Source of the DNA: Nitrospira sp. CR1.2
GTDB lineage: Bacteria; Nitrospirota; Nitrospiria; Nitrospirales; Nitrospiraceae
Length of the DNA: 64,000 nt
Reading direction: 5' to 3'
NCBI GenBank assembly: GCA_014055495.1
Contig: WIAG01000001.1
Coordinates: 1-64,000, forward strand
Each line of letters starts with the position of its first letter. Within the stretch, counting starts at the first letter, position 1. The translations under genes were made by a program, and so were the position numbers. The notes below the pieces were generated by a model. The model made no database searches. It had not been told where the DNA came from and saw nothing but the letters and a program-made list of their open reading frames with translations. Positions 24,701 through 32,260 of the stretch are shown piece by piece.

Positions 24701-25950
24701 GGGCCTTGGAAGGCCAGATGCTCCGCCGTTGGCTCGGCACAACCCTTCCGGAATACATGGTGCCCTCTGTCATCGTATCGGTCACCGACCTGCCGAAGAC
24801 GCCAGGGGGGAAGGTCGATCTGAAGGCATTGCCCGAACCGGATTGGGTCGGTTCCGACCGGCAGCCATCCGCAATGCCGATCACGCCGCTCCAACGGCGG
24901 TTGGCGACGATGTGGAGCGAAGTCCTCGGTGTCGGCCGGATCGGGCTCCAAGACAACTTTTTCGATATGGGAGGCCATTCTCTTCTGGCCGTGCAGGTGA
25001 TCACACGGATTCAAACCGAGGTGGATCGTCCCCTGACATTGATGGACCTCTTTCGGTATCCGACGGTGGAGCAGCTGGCTCAACGGCTTGAAGGAGCGCA
25101 TAGCTCTGCAACCGAGCTCGTGTCTCTGCGCGATGGCCGCGACCGGCTCCCGCTGTTCTGCTTCGATCCCGATGGCACGCACGTGCAGGCCTATCGGCCC
25201 TTGGCACTGTCGCTGGAAGAGGGGCGTCCGGTGTATGGCTTGTCGCTGAGTCACCTCTTTGGGATGCGTTGGCAGGATGTGTCGATTCCCAAGCTGGCTG
25301 AGCGGCAAGCGGCAGTAATTCGCGAGCGACAGCCCCGTGGTCCTTATCATCTGGTGGGATGGTCGAACGGGGGTGTTCTGGCGTTGGCAGCAGCGCAGGT
25401 GCTGGAGCGAGACGGGGAGAAGGTCGCGTTCCTTGGGCTCTTGGATAGTCAGCCGGAGCACGCCTTGTACGAGACGCAGGGGCCCACGCCGGTGGACGAA
25501 CTCATGGCCTACATCCGGCGTGATCGACGAGACACGTTCAATGCGATTCCAGAATCCGAACGCGAGGCCTTGAGACAGAAGCTGGACCGGCTCGACGAGG
25601 AGCATCGCTTGGAGTCAGCCATTCAGTGGGCGCGCGAGCGGGAGTTCCTCTCTCCCGAGGAGGCGGAATCCTCGATCGGTTCGCTCAAACTGGGATACGC
25701 CTTGGCCAGAGAAGCCGCACGATTTGTGTCCAGGACCAGGAGCCACCCCATTCAGGCCCCGATTCATGTCTGGTGGACGAGTGCCACCCTCTCGCGCTGG
25801 GGAAAAGGTCCGGTCGAATGGTCGGAGCATACGACAGGAGCCGTCTCGGTGGAGACCGTGTCCGGAGACCATATGGACGCGGTCCATAGCATCCACGCCC
25901 ATCAGCACATCGGCGACGCACTCGCAGCCATCAAGCCGGCGAGAAGCTGA
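18778..25950 (+). CDS. NRPS, terminal: interface-like C domain-A(Asp)-PCP-C-A-PCP-thioesterase
   Basis: This 2390-aa synthetase starts 9 nt after the previous stop behind a GGGGGAGG ribosome site. Residues 10-430 have a condensation fold (LSPQQKRLWLWQQ), but the catalytic HHxxxDG region reads LLDVPGLCADAKS, with no His pair. That fits the non-condensing interface domains known beside siderophore Asp hydroxylases. A1 (455-965) has code DLTKIGHVGK (Asp); its PCP is GGHS near 995. C (1060-1490) carries HHIVSDAWS. A2 (1518-2030) reads DVEGIGAVTK with VTVAGVPASYWHE around position 278; this is nearest, from memory, to N-hydroxyornithine codes and is tentative. After a PCP near 2065, the thioesterase (2115-2390) has GWSNGG with Ser2196, probable Asp2223 and His2365. 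It should release, possibly cyclize, the finished peptide. A hairpin follows the stop. Confidence 0.95.
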   Translation: MQQEIEIEGLRLSPQQKRLWLWQQQGHLVHARGVVMLDGAFDEEAVLVALRRVIARHDSLRMTFYRQPGMKVPFQVVHEAGGLDWHVLDLRHLPRDGEREEALELVAQRKDAPDWERGPLVRAIFCRWTETHTRILLDVPGLCADAKSLSNVVAELSRALDGDLGDEGDDPVQYGQFSEWQHELIEAEEAAQGRAWWSRCNSAGLDSLVLPFEREPSLTGSDAGRRPIHRALSAAEIRRLRDRAADAQVSLPVLLYGCWSALLSRMTGARELACWWRSDGRPYEELSEGIGLFERWLPLPFRIEGNMALRDLLSMLSRQQAQAEDWQQYYAGRSEDEELQAVRDAIGFEYSRRPMPHRTTAGVIAFAEGSLCAEPFKLRLACLENATGLTMNWHVDRERIPNEMMETLADRYVELLRGLPERLDITIDELEIVGTGERIRLTRELNRTGHSCQSTSLMHSLIEAQAKQHSGHTALVAGGQRLSYDALNRQANRIAQGLKRRGVTIGDRVGLCIDRSADMIVAMLGVLKAGAAYVPIDPAHAAVRLAPQMAQSGAAILLTRSATDQPLPRFDGVILNLPEDVANEPDDDLDLLFPPDELAYVIYTSGSTGQPKGVAVSHRSLANYTSAITRRLGLAGRLQFATVSTLSADLGHTVIFPALTSGGCLHVIDYETATDGRSFASYLATHPIDVLKIVPSHFKALLATSEGEVVWPRAYLIFGGETLSWELADQVRRQASCAVLNHYGPTETTVGATVSLVTDDPAPRMARSVPIGRPIDNLESYILDELREPVPIGVAGELYLGGQGLACGYWNQPDRTAERFVPNPHASEPGARLYRTGDRARRLPDGSIEFLGRLDHQVKIRGFRIELGEIETVLREHPAVQDVVVMVREDSQGESYLAAYYVARGVEPDGRAIQDFLRSRLPDYMVPTAVIALSALPLSANGKVDRRALPKPECDGQDVRRYVAPATPTETILAGLWTDVLKREGVGVQDNFFDLGGHSLLATQVMSRLRNAFGVELPLRTLFESPTIAQLAWVVETARGLEREEQPPPITAIARTGPIPLSFAQQRLWVLAQLEPDSTAYNIPIALRVKGALDVAALECSFHEVVGRHEALRTRFHSLNGVPMQVIGPSRPFTIPLIDLQHLPEERLEQAATRLAAVEAERPFDLRYGPLFRVSLIRLRPHEHLLLLTLHHIVSDAWSAHVLVQELTALYAAAVERRPASLPDLPLQYADVSQWQRAWLSGPVLERELGFWKTILGGDLPVLTLPTDHPRPAVQTSHGAMVTATIQPALAGDLRAVSRRMGATLYMTLLSAFFILLARIADQSDLIVGTPIANRTRKETEGLIGFFVNTLAIRTRLSQVATIADVIAAVREACLEAYAHQETPFEKVVDAVQPSRDVSRSPIFQVMFDLQNAPVVDLQVSGLEFEAIEIETTTAKFDLSMTVQEANDGLIVGLEYNTDLFEAATATRLLHQYELIVASLVRDVRMPVGSIAFLTSGERQALLSVNRAGLSLVPALPLARLFEQQVERTPEGTAVGLEGHTLSYAALNAKANRLARWLRSRGVGPERRVGVRLERSVELVVALLAILKSGGVYVPIDPAYPAERQRQMALDAALDLLLISGAMLPGDHEFSMPVQALDVLDGDLQAMDDDNLSGSYSPEQAAYVIYTSGSTGRPKGVVVSQGALSRHLQTIAPAYHLGPTDRVLQFASIGFDVAGEELWSALLAGAAVMLQPCRLFDSLPEFSRFLEEQRVTVAGVPASYWHEWIGAIERGGCAAPQSLRLVIVGNEPVVSSDLGRWRRLVGRTVRWLNAYGPTETTVTASLYEPAPTTTGSESRTVPIGRPLAGRTLYVLDRDLEPMPFGSPGELYIGGESLARGYLGDPTRSAGVFVPDPFSERPGARLYKTGDRVLVRRDGTIEFLGRVDDQIKLRGFRIEPGEIEACLRRHADVRAAFVRPQTDAEGRTRLIAYVAPREAGALEGQMLRRWLGTTLPEYMVPSVIVSVTDLPKTPGGKVDLKALPEPDWVGSDRQPSAMPITPLQRRLATMWSEVLGVGRIGLQDNFFDMGGHSLLAVQVITRIQTEVDRPLTLMDLFRYPTVEQLAQRLEGAHSSATELVSLRDGRDRLPLFCFDPDGTHVQAYRPLALSLEEGRPVYGLSLSHLFGMRWQDVSIPKLAERQAAVIRERQPRGPYHLVGWSNGGVLALAAAQVLERDGEKVAFLGLLDSQPEHALYETQGPTPVDELMAYIRRDRRDTFNAIPESEREALRQKLDRLDEEHRLESAIQWAREREFLSPEEAESSIGSLKLGYALAREAARFVSRTRSHPIQAPIHVWWTSATLSRWGKGPVEWSEHTTGAVSVETVSGDHMDAVHSIHAHQHIGDALAAIKPARS

Positions 25951-25981
25951 GCGCAAGCGATCCTTCTTCAATAGTGAGTGC

Positions 25982-26008
25982 CTGCTCGGGTCAGAGAGGC
26001 CCGAGCAG
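25982..26008. terminator. Hairpin between convergent NRPS and RND operons
   Basis: Perfect 9-bp arms CTGCTCGGG and CCCGAGCAG enclose a 9-nt loop. It lies 32 nt after the NRPS stop and 69 nt beyond the end of the converging RND gene, where a shared terminator would be expected. No clear U-tract follows on either strand. Confidence 0.55.
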
Positions 26009-26076
26009 CCCGTCTTTGCCGCCATCCCGCACGATCTCTCCTCATGCGTTCGTATCCTGGAACAGGAGGTGTCGCT

Positions 26077-29000
26077 CTAGTCTCTGAAATGCGTGGGGCT
26101 CGGCAGGACTGTGCCCAGACCAGGACCGGTCGTCACGACATGTCGCGCCGCCCAGGTCTTAGCCAACATCGTATAGATCACTGGTACCAAAAACAGAGTG
26201 AGGAGTGTCGAGAGCACGAGACCGTTGATGACGACGAGGCCAATGTGCCACCGGCCTGCGGCGCCTGCGCCGGAGGCCAGGGCCAAGGGGAGGGCGGCCA
26301 GGATGGTCGACATTGTCGTCATGATGATAGGCCGGAGGCGCAAGGCTGCGGCGTCGATGATAGCCACCTGGGTCGAACGGCCGTCCTGACGCAGCTGATT
26401 GGCAAACTCCACGATCAGGATGGCGTTTTTCGTGACCAGCCCGATCAGAATCATCAAGCCGATTTCGCTGTAGATGTTCAACGTTCCCCGGAACAGCAAC
26501 AGGGCCAGCAAGGCGCCGGCCAGGGCCGGCGGCACCGACACGAGGACGGTGATCGGGTGGCGGAAGCTCTCGAACTGCGCCGCCAGGATGAGATAGACGA
26601 CCAGCAGGGCCAGCACAAAGGTGAAGTGGAGGTTGCCGGACGACTCCTTGAACTCTTTGGTTTCGCCTGCGTAACTGATGCTGGCACCGGGAGGGAGGTG
26701 TTTGCGGATGATCTGTTCCAACGACTCCACTGATCGGCTGAGGGTGGAGCCGGGACCGACCCCGGCGCTGATCGTGGCGGCGCGCAGTTTTTCATAGTGG
26801 TTGAGCTGTTTCGGGGCGACGGTCTCGCTCAACGAGACGAGGTTGCTGAGCGGGATCAAATCCCCCTGCGTCCCGCGGACGTGCAGGCGGTCGATGTCCG
26901 ATTTGGTGCCGCGATGCTGGGGCCGCATCTGGATGATGACGGGATATTCCTTCCCTTCGCGCATGAACATGGAGGCTTTCCGCCCACCGAGGAACACTTC
27001 CAATGTCCGGCCGATCGTCTCGACCGGAATGCCGAGGTCGGCCGCTTTGTCCCGGCTGATGTCGACTCGCAGCTCGGGCTTGTTGAGGTCGAGGTCGCTC
27101 TCGACGTTCACCAACGCCGGATAGTTCACCGTGTCACGGCGGACCTGCGTCATGATCTTGTCCAGCACGTCATAGGTCGGACCGCGTACCACCAGTTGCA
27201 CCGGCGTCTTGCTGTCTTCCTGATTGAACGGCGGCGGGTTGAGCGCGAAGACGCTGGCGCCGGGGATGGCCGACAGGGTCGGTTCCACTTCGTCGACGAT
27301 CTCTCGCTGCACCCGGTCGCGATCCGACCAGTCCTTCAACGTGACCCAGGTGACGGCGCGGGTCACCAGCGTCGGGCGCCAGCCCCGCGCGACGACGGTG
27401 TAGTAGGAATCCATCTCGGGAATGCGTTCAGCTGTCGTCTCGGTGTCCTTGGCATAACGGTCCGTGTAGTCGAGTGTGGACCCCTCCGGGGTGTTGACGT
27501 GGATGGCGAACCAGCCGGTGTCTTCCAGCGGCGCGAGTTCGCTCGGGAGGGCCCAGAGGAGCAGGCCGCTCACGGCCAAGGAGACAAGGGCTGCGACCAC
27601 CACCAGGGACGGCCGCCGGAGGGCCGTCTCCAGGGCGGCACGATAACGTCGGGTGAGCCATCGGAGCCAGGCGGCACTATCCAATGCCGACCCGGTTGCC
27701 GACGAGCCGGCGACGACGGTTCGACTCAACAGGCGGGCGCACATGGCCGGCGTGAGGGTGAGGGCGATGAAGCCCGACAGCAACACGGACCCTGCAACAG
27801 CGATTCCCAGCTCCGAGAACAATCGACCGACAATGCCGGGGAGAAAGATGATCGGAAAGAAGACTGCCGCGAGCGTCAACGTCGTCGAGATCACGGCGAA
27901 CCCGATCTCCCGGCTCCCTTCGAGGGCGGCCTCTCTGGGAGTGAACCCCTGCTCGATGCGCCGGTACACATTTTCGACCACGACGATCGCGTCGTCCACG
28001 ACGAGCCCGATAGCCAACACGAAGCCCAGCAACGTGATCGTGTTGATCGAGCTGCCGGTGGCTTGCATCAGGACGAAGGTGCCCAGGATGGAGCCGGGAA
28101 TGGCCACGGTGGGAATCAGCGTGGCCCGCGCGCTCCGCAGAAATAGAAACACAACCAGGACCACGAGGACTACGGATAGGGCGACGGCTTGGTAAACTTC
28201 GCGCAGGGATCGTTCGATGTAAATCGAGCTGTCGAACGCGGTGACAAGCTGCATGCCTTCCGGGAGCAAGGTTTCCAGCGAGGGCAGGGTGCGTTTGACG
28301 GCGCGAGCGGTCTCCAGCGTATTGGCCTTCGACTGTTTGATGATGCCCAGCCCGATGGCCGGCTTGCCGTTGACGCGCACCAGTTTTCGTTCGTCCTCGG
28401 CGGCGATCTCGGCGAGCCCCACATCCTGCAGGCGGACCGGGTAGCCGTCGCGATAGGCCAAAATCAACTGATTGAACTGCTCCGGGCGCTCCAACCCGCC
28501 GCCCATCCGCACGCTGAATTCCCGTTGGGTGCTTTCGATGCGGCCGGTCGGCATGTTGACATTTTGGGTACGCAGGGCGGTCTCGACGTCCTCCACCGTC
28601 AGGAGCCGGGAGGCGAGCCGATCCGGATCCAGCCAGATCCGCATCGCATAACGGCGTTCCCCGTCGAGGGCCACGCTGGAGACGCCCGGCAGCGGCGCGA
28701 GCCGGTCTTTCAGCTGGCGTTGGGCGAAGTCGGTGATGTCCAGTTCGCTGTGGCGGTCGCTGATCACCGCGAGCCACATGATGCCGTCCGCTTCGCTATC
28801 CTCCTTCATGACCAGCGGGGGTTCGATGCCCTGAGGCAAGAGGTATCGCACTCGGGCCACACGGTCGCGCACATCGTTGGCCGCGGCATCCAGGTTTCGC
28901 GTGAGGGCAAATTCGAGGCTGATGGTCGAGAGACCCTCTCGACTGGTCGAACGTAAGGTCCGCAGCCCCTCGACGCCGCTCAACGCATCCTCCAGCACCG

Positions 29001-29193
29001 ACGTGATGTCCGTTTCGACCAGTTGGGCGTCGGCGCTCTGATACACGGTGAGCACGGAGACCACGGGGAAGGTGATGTCGGGGTACTCGCGGATCGGCAG
29101 TCGTGAGTACGACAGCAGGCCGAAGAGCATCAGCAAGAGCGTCGCGACGGTGGCGAGGACCGGACGCTCGATGGAGAGGGCGGACAATTTCAT
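26077..29193 (-). CDS. RND (HAE1/AcrB-type) efflux pump inner-membrane subunit
   Basis: The 1038-aa product has the usual length and layout of an AcrB/MexB-type proton-driven transporter. The N-terminus (MKLSALSIERPVLATVATLL) is the first membrane helix; GLVVDDAIVVVENVYRRIE is the conserved helix-4 region with paired Asp residues for proton relay. Large periplasmic loops and a second helix set (LMILIGLVTKNAILIVEFAN) follow. It starts 19 nt after the adaptor gene and is the last gene of the exbB-exbD-tonB operon. Sitting tail-to-tail with the NRPS genes, it is a good candidate exporter of the peptide product, though substrate cannot be read from sequence. No outer-membrane channel gene is present, so it would need one from elsewhere. 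Confidence 0.93.
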   Translation of the reverse strand: MKLSALSIERPVLATVATLLLMLFGLLSYSRLPIREYPDITFPVVSVLTVYQSADAQLVETDITSVLEDALSGVEGLRTLRSTSREGLSTISLEFALTRNLDAAANDVRDRVARVRYLLPQGIEPPLVMKEDSEADGIMWLAVISDRHSELDITDFAQRQLKDRLAPLPGVSSVALDGERRYAMRIWLDPDRLASRLLTVEDVETALRTQNVNMPTGRIESTQREFSVRMGGGLERPEQFNQLILAYRDGYPVRLQDVGLAEIAAEDERKLVRVNGKPAIGLGIIKQSKANTLETARAVKRTLPSLETLLPEGMQLVTAFDSSIYIERSLREVYQAVALSVVLVVLVVFLFLRSARATLIPTVAIPGSILGTFVLMQATGSSINTITLLGFVLAIGLVVDDAIVVVENVYRRIEQGFTPREAALEGSREIGFAVISTTLTLAAVFFPIIFLPGIVGRLFSELGIAVAGSVLLSGFIALTLTPAMCARLLSRTVVAGSSATGSALDSAAWLRWLTRRYRAALETALRRPSLVVVAALVSLAVSGLLLWALPSELAPLEDTGWFAIHVNTPEGSTLDYTDRYAKDTETTAERIPEMDSYYTVVARGWRPTLVTRAVTWVTLKDWSDRDRVQREIVDEVEPTLSAIPGASVFALNPPPFNQEDSKTPVQLVVRGPTYDVLDKIMTQVRRDTVNYPALVNVESDLDLNKPELRVDISRDKAADLGIPVETIGRTLEVFLGGRKASMFMREGKEYPVIIQMRPQHRGTKSDIDRLHVRGTQGDLIPLSNLVSLSETVAPKQLNHYEKLRAATISAGVGPGSTLSRSVESLEQIIRKHLPPGASISYAGETKEFKESSGNLHFTFVLALLVVYLILAAQFESFRHPITVLVSVPPALAGALLALLLFRGTLNIYSEIGLMILIGLVTKNAILIVEFANQLRQDGRSTQVAIIDAAALRLRPIIMTTMSTILAALPLALASGAGAAGRWHIGLVVINGLVLSTLLTLFLVPVIYTMLAKTWAARHVVTTGPGLGTVLPSPTHFRD

Positions 29194-29212
29194 GCTGGTG
29201 TGGCCTGGGGCG

Positions 29213-30292
29213 TCAGCGGGCGGGCTCCGTCAAGGCGACGATGGGATCGCCCTCCTGCAGCTTGTGGTGTCCGACACGGATGACCGCATCCTGTTCCGTG
29301 AGTCCGGTGAGAACCTGAACGAAGCCTCTGGTGCGTGTGCCCAGTGTGATTTCCCGCTGCTGAGCGGCGCCCTCCTTCGCCAGATAGACGTAGGTCTTCT
29401 CCTGTTTCGGCATGACGGCCTCTTCCGGGATCAGCAAGGCACGTTCCTCCTGACCGTACGTGAGGAGGACTTGGGCAAACATGCCGGGCCGGAGACGTTG
29501 TTGCGGATTGGGGATGCGGGCGCGGACCTGTACGGAGCGGGTGGTCATCTCGACCTGGGGATCGATCACGTAGACGGCCCCGTGGAAGGTTTCGCCCGGG
29601 TAGGCGTCCGTCGTCAACTCGATGGGCTGGCCCGGGGCCAGATGGCGCAACAGGGTTTCCGGGACCTTGAAGTCGATCTTGAGTTGGGCAAGGTCTTCCA
29701 GGTTCACGATGTCGAGACCCGAGCCGACAAAGTCGCCGGGGGAGACCCGGCGGATTCCGGTGATACCAGAAAAGGGGGCGCGAATTTTCGTTTTGGCCAA
29801 CCGGGTGGCATAGAGGGCGTGGTTGGCTTGGGAGACTTGAAGCGCACCGGCTACTTCATCGAGTTGCTGTTTCGTAACGTATCGCTTGCCGTCCAAGTCG
29901 AGTTGTTTGAGCCGCTCATAGGTCAGGCGGCTGACTTTGAGTTGCGCCGCGGCTTGCGCGAGTTCCGCCTGGAGTTCCGAATCATCCAGATCGATCAGCA
30001 GCTGGTCTTTTTCCACGGACTGGCCTTCTTCGAACCAGACCTGGCGGATGCGTCCCGCGATCTCCGGGCGAATCAGGATACTTTCGTTGGCTCGTAAGGT
30101 CCCGACCGCTCTGATGGTGTGTCGAATGCGATCGATCGTGACCGGCGCCAACACGACGGCCGTGCCCGTGGTAGGAGTGCCGGAGACATCCGAGGCAGGG
30201 ACCGGCGTCAAGCCGGTCCATTTCACGGCATAGGTGACGGAGATCGCCGTCAATGCGAGGAGCAACAAGTAGGTGGTGCGACGAGGAGTCAT
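29213..30292 (-). CDS. RND periplasmic adaptor (membrane fusion protein)
   Basis: This 359-aa protein has an N-terminal membrane anchor (TTYLLLLALTAISVTYAV), a biotinyl-lipoyl-like half (ESILIRPEIAGRIRQVWFEE), a helical hairpin rich in Gln, Ala and Leu, the second lipoyl half (IRAPFSGITGIRRVSPGDFV) and beta-barrel segments (PGMFAQVLLTYGQ). That order is typical of the AcrA/MexA/HlyD adaptor family. It lies directly upstream of the RND pump on the same strand, so the two should form one exporter. The gap to the upstream secreted-protein gene is 72 nt. Confidence 0.93.
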   Translation of the reverse strand: MTPRRTTYLLLLALTAISVTYAVKWTGLTPVPASDVSGTPTTGTAVVLAPVTIDRIRHTIRAVGTLRANESILIRPEIAGRIRQVWFEEGQSVEKDQLLIDLDDSELQAELAQAAAQLKVSRLTYERLKQLDLDGKRYVTKQQLDEVAGALQVSQANHALYATRLAKTKIRAPFSGITGIRRVSPGDFVGSGLDIVNLEDLAQLKIDFKVPETLLRHLAPGQPIELTTDAYPGETFHGAVYVIDPQVEMTTRSVQVRARIPNPQQRLRPGMFAQVLLTYGQEERALLIPEEAVMPKQEKTYVYLAKEGAAQQREITLGTRTRGFVQVLTGLTEQDAVIRVGHHKLQEGDPIVALTEPAR

Positions 30293-30364
30293 GAGTGGTG
30301 CGACGGCGCTCCTGATCCTCCGGACCGGTGGCGACAGACGTGTGTCGGGCGTGACAGGACCCGC

Positions 30365-30817
30365 CTATTTGAATTCGAGCTTCTTCAAGCCCTGTACAGG
30401 GAGGTCGACTTGGCCGAAGTCCGAATCGCCCTTGAAGCTCCCGTCGATGGCCAGAGGAAAATCGCCCGTCTTGCCGCTGGTCAAGGTGATGTGCAGCGAC
30501 GGCGGTGCCTTGTCCGCCCCCGGCGTGACTTCGATGTGCTTGACCCCGTCGAACTTAATGTTCACCGTGGCGGTGCCGCGCTTCACCGGGAGATGTTTCA
30601 GTTCATGCGGAATGAACGAGGTTTCACTGACTTTTTCTTCCCAGTAGAACACCACGTTTTTCAGGTCGGTCTGCATATCCTTGGCGTCCGTGACGAGCGC
30701 ATGAAACGGTTTGTCGCCGTTCTGTGCAAAGGTGGGCGCGACTGCCCAGGAGCTCAGCGTGACGATCGAGGCGGCTGTGAGCAGGATCAGGGAACATACG
30801 GCATGACGTAACGACAT
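30365..30817 (-). CDS. Secreted/periplasmic protein of unknown function (150 aa)
   Basis: The family is not recognised. The N-terminus (MSLRHAVCSLILLTAASIV followed by PTFAQ) looks like a Sec signal peptide cleaved after an Ala-rich stretch. The mature part of about 120 residues alternates polar and hydrophobic residues in a beta-rich pattern, contains SFIPHELKHLPVKRG, and ends LPVQGLKKLEFK. It has no Cys after the signal and no further membrane segment. It lies between tonB and the adaptor on the same strand, so it is probably co-expressed with the energy and export genes. A role with the exporter or in periplasmic handling of the siderophore is only a guess from position. Confidence 0.75.
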   Translation of the reverse strand: MSLRHAVCSLILLTAASIVTLSSWAVAPTFAQNGDKPFHALVTDAKDMQTDLKNVVFYWEEKVSETSFIPHELKHLPVKRGTATVNIKFDGVKHIEVTPGADKAPPSLHITLTSGKTGDFPLAIDGSFKGDSDFGQVDLPVQGLKKLEFK

Positions 30818-30848
30818 AAGATTCTCCGTTACTGGGGCTAGAGGGTGA

Positions 30849-31889
30849 TTATTCCATATGATACGAGAAAGGTAAATCGAGTTGAAGCCTGGATTGCGCC
30901 AATTGATGCTTGACCTTCAGGGGGAAGGCGTTGCGAACCATATCGAGTGTATGGCGATCCAGCACCGTATGGCCGGAACTTTCTTCCAGAGACAAGTCCA
31001 AGAGATGGACAGCAGTGCCCTGCTGCTCGATCGTGAGGCGAAGGATGACTCGGCCCTCCCAATGGTTGCGCTTGGCTTCGGCGGGGTAACGCTTGCGTTG
31101 ATCGACCGAGGACCAGAGCGCCTGAGAGAGCCAGCCGTAATCGGGCCGTTCCCCCGGGCGCGTGTGAATCGCTCGATGCTTCACGACCCGCCGCTGCACG
31201 GTTTCGACCGGTCGTTGCACGATCTCCTGTTGGATTTGCGGCGGAGCCTCGACCGGAGCAGGGGCCGATTCCACCGCCGGCGCGTCGCTTACGACCGCTG
31301 CGACCTGCGTGGTGGCTTCGGCTTGTCTTGTCACCGGTTCGGATGAGGCCACCGCTTGAGGTGCTGAGTACTGCTGTACGGCGGGAGTCGCCTCCTCAAC
31401 GACTGCGGTGCTCTCCACGACCGTCTGCACCACTTCGGATGTAGGACTGACCGTTTCCTGGACTGTCTGCGTGACGGGTTCGACCTGTTGAGTCGTGACG
31501 TGTTGCACGGTCTGGGCGGTTTGCACCGGCACGCTTTCCTCAATGGGCTGGACCTGCTGAATCGGTTGCGGTTGTTGCACTTCCTGCACCTGGCGGACGA
31601 CGGGCTGGGCCTTGGCGACCGGAACCTGCTTGGGCTTGGGCGGCGTCACCGGCTGAGGAGTAGGCGGCGGTTGCGACTCGACCGGGGGCGGGGGCGCCGG
31701 TTCCGCTGCAGGCGGCGGCGTTCGCACGACGGCGACATCCCACTTGAAGACGGGTGGGGGCGGCGGCGGCATTTCCGTGAGCAGGAAGACCGCCGTGCCG
31801 ACGAACAGGCCGTGGATCGACATGGAGAAGGCCCAGCAGAGCGAGGCCCGCTGACGTTGTGAGGAGTCCATCGGCAGCGCCAGGCTCAT
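30849..31889 (-). CDS. tonB: TonB energy-transducing protein (with ExbB/ExbD)
   Basis: The 346-aa product has one N-terminal membrane helix (CWAFSMSIHGLFVGTAVFLL, containing the SxxxH of TonB), a long Pro/Gln/Val-rich linker (about 40-230) and a C-terminal TonB fold (DYGWLSQALWSSVDQRKRYPAEAKRNHWEG written in two halves: DYGWLSQALW and KRYPAEAKRNHWEGRVILRL). It passes proton-motive energy from ExbBD to outer-membrane receptors. Its start overlaps the exbD stop (ATGA), showing translational coupling. The linker is unusually rich in repeated VQ/QPV units and could span a wide periplasm. The window has five receptors for it to serve and a second tonB near 61 kb. Confidence 0.92.
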   Translation of the reverse strand: MSLALPMDSSQRQRASLCWAFSMSIHGLFVGTAVFLLTEMPPPPPPVFKWDVAVVRTPPPAAEPAPPPPVESQPPPTPQPVTPPKPKQVPVAKAQPVVRQVQEVQQPQPIQQVQPIEESVPVQTAQTVQHVTTQQVEPVTQTVQETVSPTSEVVQTVVESTAVVEEATPAVQQYSAPQAVASSEPVTRQAEATTQVAAVVSDAPAVESAPAPVEAPPQIQQEIVQRPVETVQRRVVKHRAIHTRPGERPDYGWLSQALWSSVDQRKRYPAEAKRNHWEGRVILRLTIEQQGTAVHLLDLSLEESSGHTVLDRHTLDMVRNAFPLKVKHQLAQSRLQLDLPFSYHME

Positions 31890-32260
31890 GAGCGAACCAC
31901 CTCGAGATTGACCTGTTGAAAGCCTAAGCTGCGGATCTCATCGACGACGGACACGAACCGGTCGAGGACGGTCACGCGATCGGCCCGCACCAGCACGGAC
32001 GATTCCCGCGACTGAGCATTGAGCACGATCCGCAGGCCGTCCGGCGGCACCGGCTGGTCGTTCATGAAGAGCGACCCCTCCGCCGTCAGGGTAATCACCA
32101 GCGGGACGTCTTTGCGGTCTCCGGATTCCTTGGCCTTCGCCAGTTGGACGGGCACCTGGCCGGTGGTGATGAACGTGGCCGTGGTCAGCACAATCACCAG
32201 CAACACCAGCATCACGTCGACCAGAGGAATCACGTTGATCTGGTCGATATCACGTCCCAT
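31886..32260 (-). CDS. exbD: ExbD-type proton channel subunit
   Basis: This 124-aa protein has a short N-terminus (MGRDIDQINVIPLVDVMLVLL), one membrane helix carrying the conserved Asp of PLVDVMLVLLVI, and a periplasmic domain typical of ExbD/TolR. Length is normal for the family. It overlaps the end of exbB by 11 bp and its own stop overlaps the tonB start, so the three are made together. With ExbB it forms the proton channel that powers TonB. Confidence 0.93.
   Translation of the reverse strand: MGRDIDQINVIPLVDVMLVLLVIVLTTATFITTGQVPVQLAKAKESGDRKDVPLVITLTAEGSLFMNDQPVPPDGLRIVLNAQSRESSVLVRADRVTVLDRFVSVVDEIRSLGFQQVNLEVVRS

Noticed and set aside
26797-28146. Long + strand frame (449 codons) opposite the RND pump
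   Set aside because: Rich in Gly, Arg, Asp and Gln with no domain; the - strand carries an intact RND protein. The same applies to 28189-28956 and 29048-30097.
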